Assembly: GCF_000619905.2 (NCBI RefSeq)
Contig: NZ_CP012371.1
Location: forward strand, 3,146,114-3,210,113
Direction: 5' to 3'
DNA length: 64,000 bases
DNA from: Nitrosospira briensis C-128
Lineage (GTDB): Bacteria > Pseudomonadota > Gammaproteobacteria > Burkholderiales > Nitrosomonadaceae
Position numbers and translations under genes: made by a program. The notes beneath the pieces were generated by a model that made no database searches, was not told the origin of the DNA, and saw only the letters and a program-made list of their open reading frames with translations. Of the stretch, positions 19,115 through 27,588 are shown piece after piece. Every line of letters starts with the position of its first letter. The first letter of the stretch is position 1.

Positions 19115-19396
19115 TCAGTTTGGCAGATGCCATTGCGAAATGGCAGCATCCGGTGCGCACAGGGCTGCGTAGGCTTCCCACTCCTCGATCAGATTATCAG
19201 CACAATCGCGTACTACGTGCGACAGGCGAGGATCATCACGGATAAGGCGCAAGTGAATAATGATTGCCGCTGCAACCGCCTGCGAACGTCTCGCCGGAAA
19301 GCGCGACATCAGGCAGATCAGGGCTGCCAGGGCCTGTTCCGGATTCGTGCAGTATTCCGGTAGTGCATCAGCCTGATTGCGGGTCTTGGGCCTCAT
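19115..19396 (-). CDS. Hypothetical 93-residue protein downstream of the S4 paralogue
   Basis: The ATG at 19396 lies 3 bp after the S4 stop, with GTGAGG inside the S4 end as a possible ribosome-binding site. The protein is helical and charged (NPEQALAALICLMSRFPARR, RDCADNLIEEWEAYAALC). No family was recognised. The tight spacing implies co-transcription with the S4 gene. Confidence 0.55.
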   Translation of the reverse strand: MRPKTRNQADALPEYCTNPEQALAALICLMSRFPARRSQAVAAAIIIHLRLIRDDPRLSHVVRDCADNLIEEWEAYAALCAPDAAISQWHLPN

Positions 19397-19399
19397 CCG

Positions 19400-20011
19400 T
19401 TATAACCTCACGGCGTAATACTCGACGACGTGCTGCACCTCGATAGGGAAGGGCACCTCATCGGCGCTTGGCAGGCGGGTGACGACAGCCGATCGGGTCC
19501 GAGCATCGAAGCTGATCCATTCCGGGCGGGTAAGGGCAGGGGCTAGCAGGCACTCCATGGTCGCAGGAATGCGCGCTGCCTTATCGGTCAGGGCTATGGC
19601 GTCGCCGGTTTTTATCCGGATGGATGGGATGTTCACAAAGCGGCCATTCAGCATGACATGGCAATGACGGACAAGCTGGCGGGCAGCTGCCGCGGTCGGT
19701 GCGAAACCGGCGCGAAATACCAGATTGTCGAGGCGGCGCTCAAGCAGTTCGAGCAGTTTCTCGCCGGTCGGCGTCTGGGATTTCTTGGCTTCCTTGAACA
19801 AAAGCCGAATTTGGGCCTCCGATAGGCCATAGTTGAAACGCAGCTTCTGCTTTTCCATCAGGCGCACCGCGTAATCGGAACGGCGGCGACTCTTCTGTCC
19901 GTGCTGACCGGGCGGATAGCTTCCCGGTTCAAGGGATTTGCGGGACAAGCCCGGCAACTCGATCCCAAGTGCGCGCATGACTTTGAGTTTCGGTCCAGTA
20001 TAACGTGACAA
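19400..20011 (-). CDS. rpsD: 30S ribosomal protein S4 paralogue lacking the zinc motif
   Basis: A TTG start at 20011 follows AAAAGGAGAA at 20015-20024 by a good spacing and gives the S4 N-terminus SRYTGPKLKVMRALGIELPG; the in-frame ATG further upstream has no support. The 203 residues are full length, with the S4 RNA-binding domain (LLERRLDNLVFRAGF, ARQLVRHCHVMLNGRFVNIP). The N-terminal four-Cys zinc site of many S4 proteins is absent, so this is a C-minus form. Such forms can replace the zinc protein when zinc is scarce. It lies away from a ribosomal operon and next to metal-type regulatory boxes. Confidence 0.88.
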   Translation of the reverse strand: MSRYTGPKLKVMRALGIELPGLSRKSLEPGSYPPGQHGQKSRRRSDYAVRLMEKQKLRFNYGLSEAQIRLLFKEAKKSQTPTGEKLLELLERRLDNLVFRAGFAPTAAAARQLVRHCHVMLNGRFVNIPSIRIKTGDAIALTDKAARIPATMECLLAPALTRPEWISFDARTRSAVVTRLPSADEVPFPIEVQHVVEYYAVRL

Positions 20012-20162
20012 ACGATTCTCCTTTTCGTTTTGGTTGATAGAGCGGCAGGATCTCCTTGACGCATGGAGCCCATCTGGTAGCAAGCAGCAGCGATGCACCT
20101 TATCAATCCACTGCAAGGCTGCAGCCGAGCTGTAAGAATCATAATATTATCGAAACTCATTT

Positions 20163-20182
20163 GCAAATGATTCTTATTATCA
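20163..20182. promoter_or_regulatory. Fur-like box in the S4 upstream region
   Basis: Read on the minus strand the site is TGATAATAAGAATCATTTGC, which matches the E. coli Fur consensus at 15 of 19 positions. A second AT-rich palindrome, ATAATATTAT, sits at 20141-20150. These could serve Fur or Zur control of the minus-strand S4 gene. Which regulator binds cannot be told from sequence. Confidence 0.5.
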
Positions 20183-20360
20183 ATTATGATTTTTACTCGA
20201 TCTATCACGAATTCTCAGTACGGAGCGCAAAAGCACATTAAGCCGGAGCATTAGCCGCACAGCCGAAATTCTCTTGATCCAAGGGTGTTATTTCTGTTTT
20301 ATGAAGAGCCAGCTCTTACTACTATAAAGATGAGAATAGCGTTATTTCTAAATATATTAA

Positions 20361-20389
20361 TTGACAACAGTTCTCATTCTCATTATTAT
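20361..20389 (+). promoter_or_regulatory. Consensus promoter overlapped by a Fur-like box
   Basis: TTGACA at 20361-20366 and TATTAT at 20384-20389 are separated by exactly 17 bp. The spacer TTCTCATTCTCATTATTA (20371-20388) is a run of Fur half-sites. Iron-loaded Fur would block polymerase here. The first gene starts at 20673, leaving a leader of roughly 275 nt that includes a small hairpin near 20582-20598. Confidence 0.65.
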
Positions 20390-20672
20390 TTTGTCGTCGC
20401 TTACGGCTTCGATAGATCTGAGAAACCGTTCTCGAGCTTTCAAAAATAAAATAACTGTAGTTTGTTGTCTGCCCGCCACGCCAGGCTCTCACCTCTGGCC
20501 GCCAGCCCTGAAAAATCCTGCCAGTCAGGTTTCCCGAAATACCCGCCAGCCGATTCCGCCCGCAATCAATAAGCGTTTGACATGTGGAGTTTCCACATAT
20601 GCCTGCTCATGTGCCTCTGGCACTCAGGGCTAGCGTACTTGCTTTATTCATTCATCCATGGAGGATCTTGAC

Positions 20673-21395
20673 GTGAAATTGAAATCCATAAGTTTGATTG
20701 CCGGTTTGCTGCTGACCGCCCCAGCCCTTGCCGATATCGCCAACGGACCCGATCCCTATGCCGCCGGCTTCGGCTTCGACAAGCCGAGCGATGCCACGGC
20801 TGCCTGGGGCGGATGGGCCCGGGGCGATGCGGGTACCGCGTATGCGGAATGGGATAATTTCGTCGGGGGCATGCCCGGCACTCCCTACTCCTCGGTTTAT
20901 GACTCGTCTGGCGTAAGCAGCGCCACTTTTACCTGGAATGCCGGCACCTTCGGCGCGACCTCGGGAAATCTGTATAGCTTTACCGGCTCTCAGATATTCG
21001 ACATCGATGTCACGCCTGCTCTCGCTTTCAATGGTCCGCTTACAGTGGCATTGCAATTCGAAACCTGGGGCACAGTGATGGATTACGGCAGCATCCAGCT
21101 GAATGGAATAGCGCCCACCAGCGCGGGAGTAACCTATACCGATCCTAACTTCTCCAGTTCCATGGGGCCGGTCGAGTTGAACCACTATCTGGCGGTATGG
21201 AATCTGAACGCAGCCCCAACTGTGTTTCACATAGATATGCAAAGTATCGGACCGCACCAGAGCTTCACGCAAGCCGCCCTGGATATTGCCGCTCCCGTTC
21301 CGGAACTCGGTGAATGGGCCATGCTGTTGGCCGGACTGGGGCTGATGGGGACGATTATTCGCCGGCGTAGTGCCGGAAATAATACCCAGGTATAG
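20673..21395 (+). CDS. Exported protein with PEP-CTERM-like anchor
   Basis: The GTG at 20673 follows GGAGG (20660-20664) and gives a clean signal peptide, MKLKSISLIAGLLLTAPALA. The C-terminus carries VPELGEWAMLLAGLGLMGTI followed by IRRR, the PEP-CTERM layout of motif, membrane helix and basic tail, although the motif is PEL rather than PEP. The mature region is acidic and aromatic with no recognised domain. It leads the iron-type operon, 29 bp before the TonB receptor, so it may be a surface partner of that receptor (inference). Confidence 0.75.
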   Translation: MKLKSISLIAGLLLTAPALADIANGPDPYAAGFGFDKPSDATAAWGGWARGDAGTAYAEWDNFVGGMPGTPYSSVYDSSGVSSATFTWNAGTFGATSGNLYSFTGSQIFDIDVTPALAFNGPLTVALQFETWGTVMDYGSIQLNGIAPTSAGVTYTDPNFSSSMGPVELNHYLAVWNLNAAPTVFHIDMQSIGPHQSFTQAALDIAAPVPELGEWAMLLAGLGLMGTIIRRRSAGNNTQV

Positions 21396-21424
21396 AAAAG
21401 AGTGATGGTGCGCGGTCGGGCCAA

Positions 21425-23782
21425 GTGGAACAGAAATATAAAGCCTGCCTTCTGGCGGGCACGCTACTCCTGCCTGCATACGCGGCCTATGCCGAGGTAG
21501 CTGCCGATCAGGCTTCTACCTTTCCTTCCCCATGCGCGGAACGCGAACTGAAAATTGCAGCCGCTGCCGCTTTTCCAAAGCCCACCCCAGAGGCCGGCTC
21601 CCCACTGGTCGCGGCAACGGCTCCGTGCATGGATTCACTACCTGAAAAAGCAGGCGCGGAAAATGTGCTTCGCACTATTTCCGTGTCCGCGCCCCGCACC
21701 GAGCGCGACATGAAAAACGTGCCGGTCACGCTGAACGTCATTTCCGCAGAGACGATAAAGGAACAAATGGCTACGTCCATCAAGGATTTGATCCGTTATG
21801 AGCCGGGGATATCGGTCGGCAACAATCCATCGCGTTTTGGCCTGAGTGGTTTCAATATCCGTGGACTGGACGGCAACCGCATACTGATCCAGATGGACGG
21901 GATCCGCCAGCCGGACAATTTCGTCATTGGCGGTTTTGCCAATACCGGCCGCAACCTGGTCGACGTCGGCATGCTTTCCGGCGTGGAAATCCAGCGCGGA
22001 GCCGGTTCCGCCCTGCAAGGGTCGGAGGGAGTAGGGGGCGTCGTCTCGTTTCGTTCCCCGGAGCCGGAGGATTTCCTGAAAGGCCGCTCGTTTGCCATCA
22101 GCCCTGAAACCATATACCAGGGCGTGGATCGCTCGCTCGGCATCATCGGCACGCTTGCTACGGGCAATGAATATCTCAAGCTGATGCTGCGGGGGGTGCA
22201 GCGCAGTGGACACGAAACCGCCACCATGGGTACGATAGGGGGCACCGGTATAACTCGCACCAAAGCCAATCCCCAGGATATCGATACCCTGAACGGGTTG
22301 GCAAAGCTGGTGTTCACGCCGTTTGCCAGTTACCGGGCGACGTTTGCGGCGGAAGGATTTGAGCGCATCGTGGACACGGATATCCTATCGCTGCCACGCG
22401 GTCGGCGGGTTGGAATCACGACGAAGGATGCCTATGATCGCGACCGGATCTCGCTCGACCAGCGCATCGCGAATACACCGGCCGGCACGATCAACCTCAA
22501 ACTCTACCAGCAGAACAGCAGGACCCGGCAGCATACGCGCGACGAGTTTCTGGATAGATCTCCCGCCGCCGGCGACCAAAGAAGCCTCATCGAACGCGAC
22601 TTCGACTTCAGGCAGACATTGACCGGAGCGAAGCTGCAAACCGAATCGATATTTGAAATGTGGGGCGCTCATACCCTCACATGGGGGGGAGAAGCCTTCC
22701 GCACAGATACGAAGCAGGTACGCGACGGTGTGGAAAGCAACCTCACGCTGGGCACGCAGAAAAAGCACGTCGGCCCCGACTTTTTCCCGACGCGGGACTT
22801 TCCGCCTTCAAGCGCCACCCAACTGGCTGCATTCTTCCAGGATGAATGGTGGCTGTCCGACCGGTTCACGGTTGTCGCCGGTTTGCGCTATGACAATTAT
22901 TCTCTCAAGCCCAGGCCGGATGCGCTTTTCATTGAGCGCAATCCAGGCGTAGATGTGGCGGATGTCAGGCTCAGCGCATTTTCGCCCAAGCTTTCCGGCA
23001 TCCTGCACATGGGCTATGGTTTTTCATTCGTTGCCCAATACTCGCAAGGATTCCGGCCTCCGCCATACAACGATGTGAATATCGGCTTTACCAATTTAAG
23101 CGCAAGGTATACAGCGGTTGCCAATCCCCATCTCCGGCCCGAAATTGTGCGTGGCGGGGAGTTATCGTTGCGTCATGACAGCGACAGGGGCACCGTATCC
23201 CTCACCGCCTACGATAACCGGTATGAGGATTTTATCGACTCCTCGCGTCCTCTTGTCTGCCCCGGCGATCCTCTGTGCGTGCCGGGACTGATGACATTCC
23301 AGTCCCGCAACCTGCCAAGGGTGCGCATCTATGGCTTTGAAGGCAGGCTGGACCAGCAGCTATATCCCGGTTGGCGTTTGCGCGGCAGCTTTGCCTGGAC
23401 AAAGGGGCGTGACCTCGAAACCGGGCTCCCGATCATACAGATCAACCCGGCCACGGGCGTACTGGGCTTGTCCTATGAGCGCGGCCCGTTCCGCATCGAA
23501 TCGCTTGTCACGGCGGCAATGCGCAAGACAGCCCGCGAATCGAGAGGCGTGAACCGATTGCTGCTGCCGCCCGGTTATACCGTGATGGATCTTCTGGCCC
23601 AATGGAAATTTGCGCGCACCGGCAGGCTGTCCGTAGGCATATTCAATCTGCTGGACGAGAAATACTGGCAATGGGCGGATGTGCCCGTTAATGATCCGCA
23701 CACCGCCGACTCGGTCGGCGGCCCCGACCGCTATACCCGACCGGGGCGCAACTTTTCCGTGAGCCTCAGCTACCAATTCTAA
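21425..23782 (+). CDS. TonB-dependent haem/haemoglobin-type receptor
   Basis: A 785-residue outer-membrane receptor that imports a ligand with TonB energy. After the signal peptide come the plug domain (VPVTLNVISAETIKEQMATS, NIRGLDGNRILIQMDGIRQP, VEIQRGAGSALQGSEGVGGV) and a 22-strand barrel ending in FSVSLSYQF. The plug resembles the haemoglobin/transferrin receptor family, and FRPPPYNDVNIGF with its NPHLRPE element agrees. A GTG at 21425 is the apparent start. It is the second gene behind the Fur-type promoter. The ligand is probably haem or another iron complex. Confidence 0.88.
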   Translation: MEQKYKACLLAGTLLLPAYAAYAEVAADQASTFPSPCAERELKIAAAAAFPKPTPEAGSPLVAATAPCMDSLPEKAGAENVLRTISVSAPRTERDMKNVPVTLNVISAETIKEQMATSIKDLIRYEPGISVGNNPSRFGLSGFNIRGLDGNRILIQMDGIRQPDNFVIGGFANTGRNLVDVGMLSGVEIQRGAGSALQGSEGVGGVVSFRSPEPEDFLKGRSFAISPETIYQGVDRSLGIIGTLATGNEYLKLMLRGVQRSGHETATMGTIGGTGITRTKANPQDIDTLNGLAKLVFTPFASYRATFAAEGFERIVDTDILSLPRGRRVGITTKDAYDRDRISLDQRIANTPAGTINLKLYQQNSRTRQHTRDEFLDRSPAAGDQRSLIERDFDFRQTLTGAKLQTESIFEMWGAHTLTWGGEAFRTDTKQVRDGVESNLTLGTQKKHVGPDFFPTRDFPPSSATQLAAFFQDEWWLSDRFTVVAGLRYDNYSLKPRPDALFIERNPGVDVADVRLSAFSPKLSGILHMGYGFSFVAQYSQGFRPPPYNDVNIGFTNLSARYTAVANPHLRPEIVRGGELSLRHDSDRGTVSLTAYDNRYEDFIDSSRPLVCPGDPLCVPGLMTFQSRNLPRVRIYGFEGRLDQQLYPGWRLRGSFAWTKGRDLETGLPIIQINPATGVLGLSYERGPFRIESLVTAAMRKTARESRGVNRLLLPPGYTVMDLLAQWKFARTGRLSVGIFNLLDEKYWQWADVPVNDPHTADSVGGPDRYTRPGRNFSVSLSYQF

Positions 23783-23785
23783 ACC

Positions 23786-24061
23786 ATGAGAAATTCCAGA
23801 GACCTGAGAAATTCCAGAGATCTGAACGACAAGCCATCGGTGCGGCTGCTGTTGGCGGCCTTGTCGTGGCTCACCAACAAGCCGCGCCCCGGCGACCCGG
23901 CAATGCAATTGGCCATTGCCCATCACATTCATATGCTCGTCCTGCACCCGGCATCCGATAGCCTCGATGTTCAGGCGGCTTTCTACATGGCAGGCAAAGC
24001 AGGCATGGATGCGGAGGGGCTCCTCGCACGTTTTTCTGCCGTTGCGACAAACCTTCATTGA
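23786..24061 (+). CDS. Small hypothetical protein in the iron locus
   Basis: A 91-residue helical protein that starts 3 bp after the receptor stop. The first 13 residues come from an 18-bp tandem duplication (23789-23806 and 23807-23824), so RNSRDL occurs twice. The rest (LAALSWLTNKPRPGDPAMQL, AIAHHIHMLVLHPASDSLDV) has no signal peptide and no recognised family. The close spacing suggests translation with the receptor. Confidence 0.55.
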   Translation: MRNSRDLRNSRDLNDKPSVRLLLAALSWLTNKPRPGDPAMQLAIAHHIHMLVLHPASDSLDVQAAFYMAGKAGMDAEGLLARFSAVATNLH

Positions 24062-24181
24062 GCATGGTCCTGGGACAGCTCTCAAGCCAGCCAGCTGGCT
24101 CCGGCCCTGACAAAATGAAATTGTTCAGGGATCTTCATATTCCGGTCGATTCTGTACGTTTTATCAAATAGTAAGGAAAAC

Positions 24182-26041
24182 ATGAATACGAAAAAACACA
24201 TGTCAATGCTCAAACCCTGCTATTGCCTTGCGCTGGTTGTGCTGCTGGCGGTATCGATCAAATCCGGTTTTGCGGAAGAGACCTTGAGCAGAAAAGACAG
24301 GCAGACAGGATTTCTGGTTGTCGCAGCGGATCGCGGTTTCCTTGGCAACGAGGAGATCATCGACGAATTCCACCTGTTTGCAAAAGGACGCAATGCTTCA
24401 CTGGTATTCGTTACTGACGAACGCACGCAGAAATACCTCGATACGGAGGTGGACAGGCTTTTGCAAAGAGGCGCGGAGCGCATCGTGACGATTCCGTTGT
24501 TTGTGTCCCCGCAGGATCCCCGCTATCGACTGGCCCATAACCTGCTTCAAGGCGGAAAAGTCAGCGTACCGGTTTCGTATGCACGCTCCTACGGCGAGAG
24601 CGTCTTCGCCGTAGAGGCGCTGGCGGATAGATTGCGCACTATTCGATCCCCCGCGGATACCAGCCTGATCGTTGTGGGGTACGGTGCGGTGGACAACGAT
24701 AGCGAGCAGAGAATGCTGGGTGACTGGAAGCATATCGCGGAGAAGGCCGCTGCCGGGTTTGATTTTGCATCCGTCAGCGTGGTGATCGGTCATGATAAAA
24801 AAGATGAAGCAGAAAAATACACTGCTAGGCTGAAGCAGGAACTGGCCGGCGCCGCCGGCCCCGGGGGCGGCAAAATCGTTGTGATGCCATTTCACCTCGG
24901 CCCCAGGCTTGACAGCATGATGTCGTTCGACGCGAAGCTCAAGTGGCTATTGCCGCCGGGTGCTCAACTGGTTTCCGAGGATAGTGCGGGTATGCAACCG
25001 AATGACGGAACTGGGCGCAGCAAAAATATCCCCCCGATCACCGCCGGACTGGCGGTGTGGTTTGAGCGTGAAGCCAACCTGAGCCAGCCGCTTGCCGCCG
25101 AAGATGTCGGAATCGTATTTTTGTCCCACGGTGCAGACTTCAACTGGAATGAAACAATGCGCGAGTCGGTACAGCCTTTGGCCAAGCGGTACAAAATCGA
25201 ATTCGCATTTTCCATGGCTGACCCGGTGACAGTTGAGCGTGCCATCCGCAAGCTGGAGCAGCGCGGCGCAAAAACCGCGATAATCGTGCGGGTATTCGCG
25301 ATGGAGGATAGTTTCCGCAAATCGGTTGAACGCATGGCCGGGTTGGACGTGGAAGGCATTGCACAGGACGCTGCTGATAATCATGCCGGGCATGGGCATG
25401 GAGAAGGCGCCAGCATTCCGGCGCCGCGCATCCTTTCCCGTTTGCCTATTCGGACCGTGGGCGGCTTGGAGTCCCATTCGCTATTTGCCGCCGCATTGCT
25501 TGAGCGCGCTCGCGCGCTGTCCAGGAACCCGGTGCGTGATACCGTTATTTTGGTCGCGCATGGTTCCGGTAGTGATTATCAGAACGATCAGTGGAACAGG
25601 GTGTTGGAGAAAATGGCCGCCCATATGCAAAATGCCGGTAAGGGCGAATTTCACGCAATCAAGGTTGCAACCTGGCGTGAAGATTGGCCGGACAAACGGG
25701 AACCATGGATCCGCAAAGTCCGGGACATGGTCGGAGAGGCGGGAAACGATGGAGGCAGAGCGATTGTGATCCCTGCTCGAACCACCGGTCAGGGACCGGA
25801 GAAAGAGTTCCTTTCCGGCCTGGAGTTTGACTTGGGAAGCGGATTTGCGCCCCACCCACTGTTCATGCAATGGGTGGACGAGCAAATTCAAATGGGATTG
25901 GCGCAATTTGCCGAGACGCGCCGTGCATCAATGGCGATGCTTGAGACTGATAGAATTAAACAGGAAATAGTCCCGAACAGGCCGTCGCGTTCCAATCACG
26001 CATTTTATAAACTGATAAAGCAAATCAAAAAAAGAAAATAA
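24182..26041 (+). CDS. Exported CbiX/sirohydrochlorin-chelatase-like tandem protein
   Basis: A 619-residue protein with a signal peptide ending near residue 31. The remainder contains repeated chelatase-fold segments. Two carry the family histidine motif: VFLSHGADFNWNETM (His316) and VILVAHGSGSDYQNDQ (His460). An earlier pair (VVAADRGF near 46, VVGYGAVDND near 164) lacks the His. Between them lies an HAGHGHGEG stretch (401-409). Cytoplasmic CbiX enzymes insert cobalt or iron into tetrapyrroles; a secreted tandem form next to a haem-type receptor suggests periplasmic handling of metalloporphyrin or metal, which is inference. Confidence 0.75.
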   Translation: MNTKKHMSMLKPCYCLALVVLLAVSIKSGFAEETLSRKDRQTGFLVVAADRGFLGNEEIIDEFHLFAKGRNASLVFVTDERTQKYLDTEVDRLLQRGAERIVTIPLFVSPQDPRYRLAHNLLQGGKVSVPVSYARSYGESVFAVEALADRLRTIRSPADTSLIVVGYGAVDNDSEQRMLGDWKHIAEKAAAGFDFASVSVVIGHDKKDEAEKYTARLKQELAGAAGPGGGKIVVMPFHLGPRLDSMMSFDAKLKWLLPPGAQLVSEDSAGMQPNDGTGRSKNIPPITAGLAVWFEREANLSQPLAAEDVGIVFLSHGADFNWNETMRESVQPLAKRYKIEFAFSMADPVTVERAIRKLEQRGAKTAIIVRVFAMEDSFRKSVERMAGLDVEGIAQDAADNHAGHGHGEGASIPAPRILSRLPIRTVGGLESHSLFAAALLERARALSRNPVRDTVILVAHGSGSDYQNDQWNRVLEKMAAHMQNAGKGEFHAIKVATWREDWPDKREPWIRKVRDMVGEAGNDGGRAIVIPARTTGQGPEKEFLSGLEFDLGSGFAPHPLFMQWVDEQIQMGLAQFAETRRASMAMLETDRIKQEIVPNRPSRSNHAFYKLIKQIKKRK

Positions 26042-26044
26042 TCG

Positions 26045-26202
26045 ATGGCAACTGGCGATAAACCAACTACTGGGATCGAAGAGCAGGAAGAGACCCTGGC
26101 CCTACTCAAGATACTGGCACTTGGCAACCGTGAGTCGAGCAGGGACACTTTCTTTCCGCCAACGATGTGTTTGACGAGCTGGGCAAGGAAGATGCGCAGT
26201 GA
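26045..26202 (+). pseudogene. Antitoxin of a RelE-type module, frameshifted
   Basis: The ATG at 26045 reads MATGDKPTTGIEEQEETLAL and on to ALGNRE. A one-base shift near 26131-26137 restores a typical antitoxin end, VEQGHFLSANDVFDELGKED followed by AQ and a TGA at 26200. That TGA overlaps the toxin start (GTGA). In the raw frame the ORF instead runs to 26239 with unrelated residues. The antitoxin is therefore apparently broken while the toxin is intact. Confidence 0.6.
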
Positions 26203-26528
26203 GTGTTTCTGTCGTGTTTCTGAGATCGGCAGAGATTGACCTGAAGGAACTGAAAAGCGACATCGTCAAAAACCTTGGCAAGAAAATCTGGCAAGCCGAT
26301 TACAGAAAGATTCAAGAGGTTGTAGGCACCCTGCAGACCTCCCCGCTCCAAGGAAAAATGCCTGAAGAACTTGGCCGACTGAACCTCACTCGGTATCGCC
26401 AGGTTATTTCAGGCATGAACCGGATCATTTATGAAGTCAGGCAAGAGACGATCTACATTCACGTTGTTTGCGATACTCGCAAAGACATGAAGTCCTTGGT
26501 TGCAAAACGGCTTCTAAGGATCATCTGA
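26199..26528 (+). CDS. RelE/ParE-family toxin
   Basis: A 109-residue protein with a GTG start at 26199 overlapping the antitoxin stop. The family core is visible as RYRQVISGMNRIIYEVRQET followed by IYIHVVCDTRKDM. RelE toxins cleave mRNA at the ribosome; ParE-like members poison gyrase, and the sequence alone does not decide between them. Only the antitoxin appears broken. Confidence 0.82.
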   Translation: MSVSVVFLRSAEIDLKELKSDIVKNLGKKIWQADYRKIQEVVGTLQTSPLQGKMPEELGRLNLTRYRQVISGMNRIIYEVRQETIYIHVVCDTRKDMKSLVAKRLLRII

Positions 26529-26656
26529 ACAAAAGATAGCGATAACAAGAGAGTTATCCACGTAAACCTGTCGCTGAACTGGACGACTCGAGCGGGCCAG
26601 TCAGATGGTTGCATTGCGCCTCGGCTTCACCATCAAGGGAACGGTAAGCGCATTCG

Positions 26657-27520
26657 TCACGGTATACCGTGAGGGTCGGCTGAAAAGCGCATCGATAAAT
26701 CCACTGCCATAATATCCTTGGTGAGGCTGCCGACGGAAATCCGGTCTACGCCGCTTTCGGCTACCGCACGAACGTTGTCGAGGGTAATTCCTCCCGATGC
26801 TTCCAGCGCCGCCGCCCGGTTGGTCAACCGCGCGTTCAGGATGACTGCCTCGCATAAAGTGCCGAGGTCGAAGTTGTCCAGCAGAATCAGTTGAGCCCCC
26901 GCATCCAACGCGGTGCGCAGGTCGTCCAGTGTTTCCACTTCAATCTGAACAAACACTCCTGCCGGGGCAATTCTTTTCGCGGCGCGCAGGGCAGGTTCGA
27001 TCCCCCCCGCCGCGGCGATGTGGTTTTCCTTGATGAGTATGCCATCGTATAAACCGAGACGATGGTTTGCGCCGCCGCCGCATTTGACTGCATATTTTTG
27101 CGCCAGGCGCAGCCCCGGCAGCGTCTTGCGCGTATCGACGATTATTGCCCCGGTTCCGGCCACTGCGTCTGCATAACGCCTGGTTTGCGTTGCTACAGCC
27201 GACAACAGTTGCAAAAAATTGAGTGCGGCACGCTCCGCTGTGAGGAGAGGCCGGGCATTGCCTTTTATCTCGCAGAGCTGCTGGCCGGCGCCGATCGCTT
27301 CACCGTCCTGGGAAAACCAATGCACTTCGGCTTCTGGCGACAGTTGCCGAAAACATGCGTCAAACCACTGAGTGCCACATAAAACTGCATTCTCGCGGCT
27401 GACAACAGTGGCGACCGCGGTTTTTTCCGCAGGAATGAGGCTTGCAGTAAGGTCACCCGCACCAATATCCTCGGCCAGGGCCGCACGGGCGTTTTCTTCA
27501 ATTGTAATCGCTAGATCCAT
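26657..27520 (-). CDS. nadC: Quinolinate phosphoribosyltransferase (nicotinate-nucleotide pyrophosphorylase)
   Basis: Converts quinolinate and PRPP to nicotinate mononucleotide in de novo NAD synthesis. The 287 residues are of normal length. Family motifs include EDIGAGDLTASLIP, ERAALNFLQLLSAVATQTRR, DTRKTLPGLRLAQKYAV, CGGGANHRLGLYDGILIKEN and the C-terminal ASGGITLDNV. It stands alone between the toxin and a divergent gene. Confidence 0.95.
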   Translation of the reverse strand: MDLAITIEENARAALAEDIGAGDLTASLIPAEKTAVATVVSRENAVLCGTQWFDACFRQLSPEAEVHWFSQDGEAIGAGQQLCEIKGNARPLLTAERAALNFLQLLSAVATQTRRYADAVAGTGAIIVDTRKTLPGLRLAQKYAVKCGGGANHRLGLYDGILIKENHIAAAGGIEPALRAAKRIAPAGVFVQIEVETLDDLRTALDAGAQLILLDNFDLGTLCEAVILNARLTNRAAALEASGGITLDNVRAVAESGVDRISVGSLTKDIMAVDLSMRFSADPHGIP

Positions 27521-27588
27521 GAACTCATCGTGGCTTTCTTATGTTATGGAATCGGAGTATTTTATCTGAATGAGAGGGTGGAGGCAGC

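Noticed and set aside
20132..20152. AT palindrome as a classical Zur box
   Set aside because: It lacks the recognised Zur consensus; only a Fur-like match nearby is supported.
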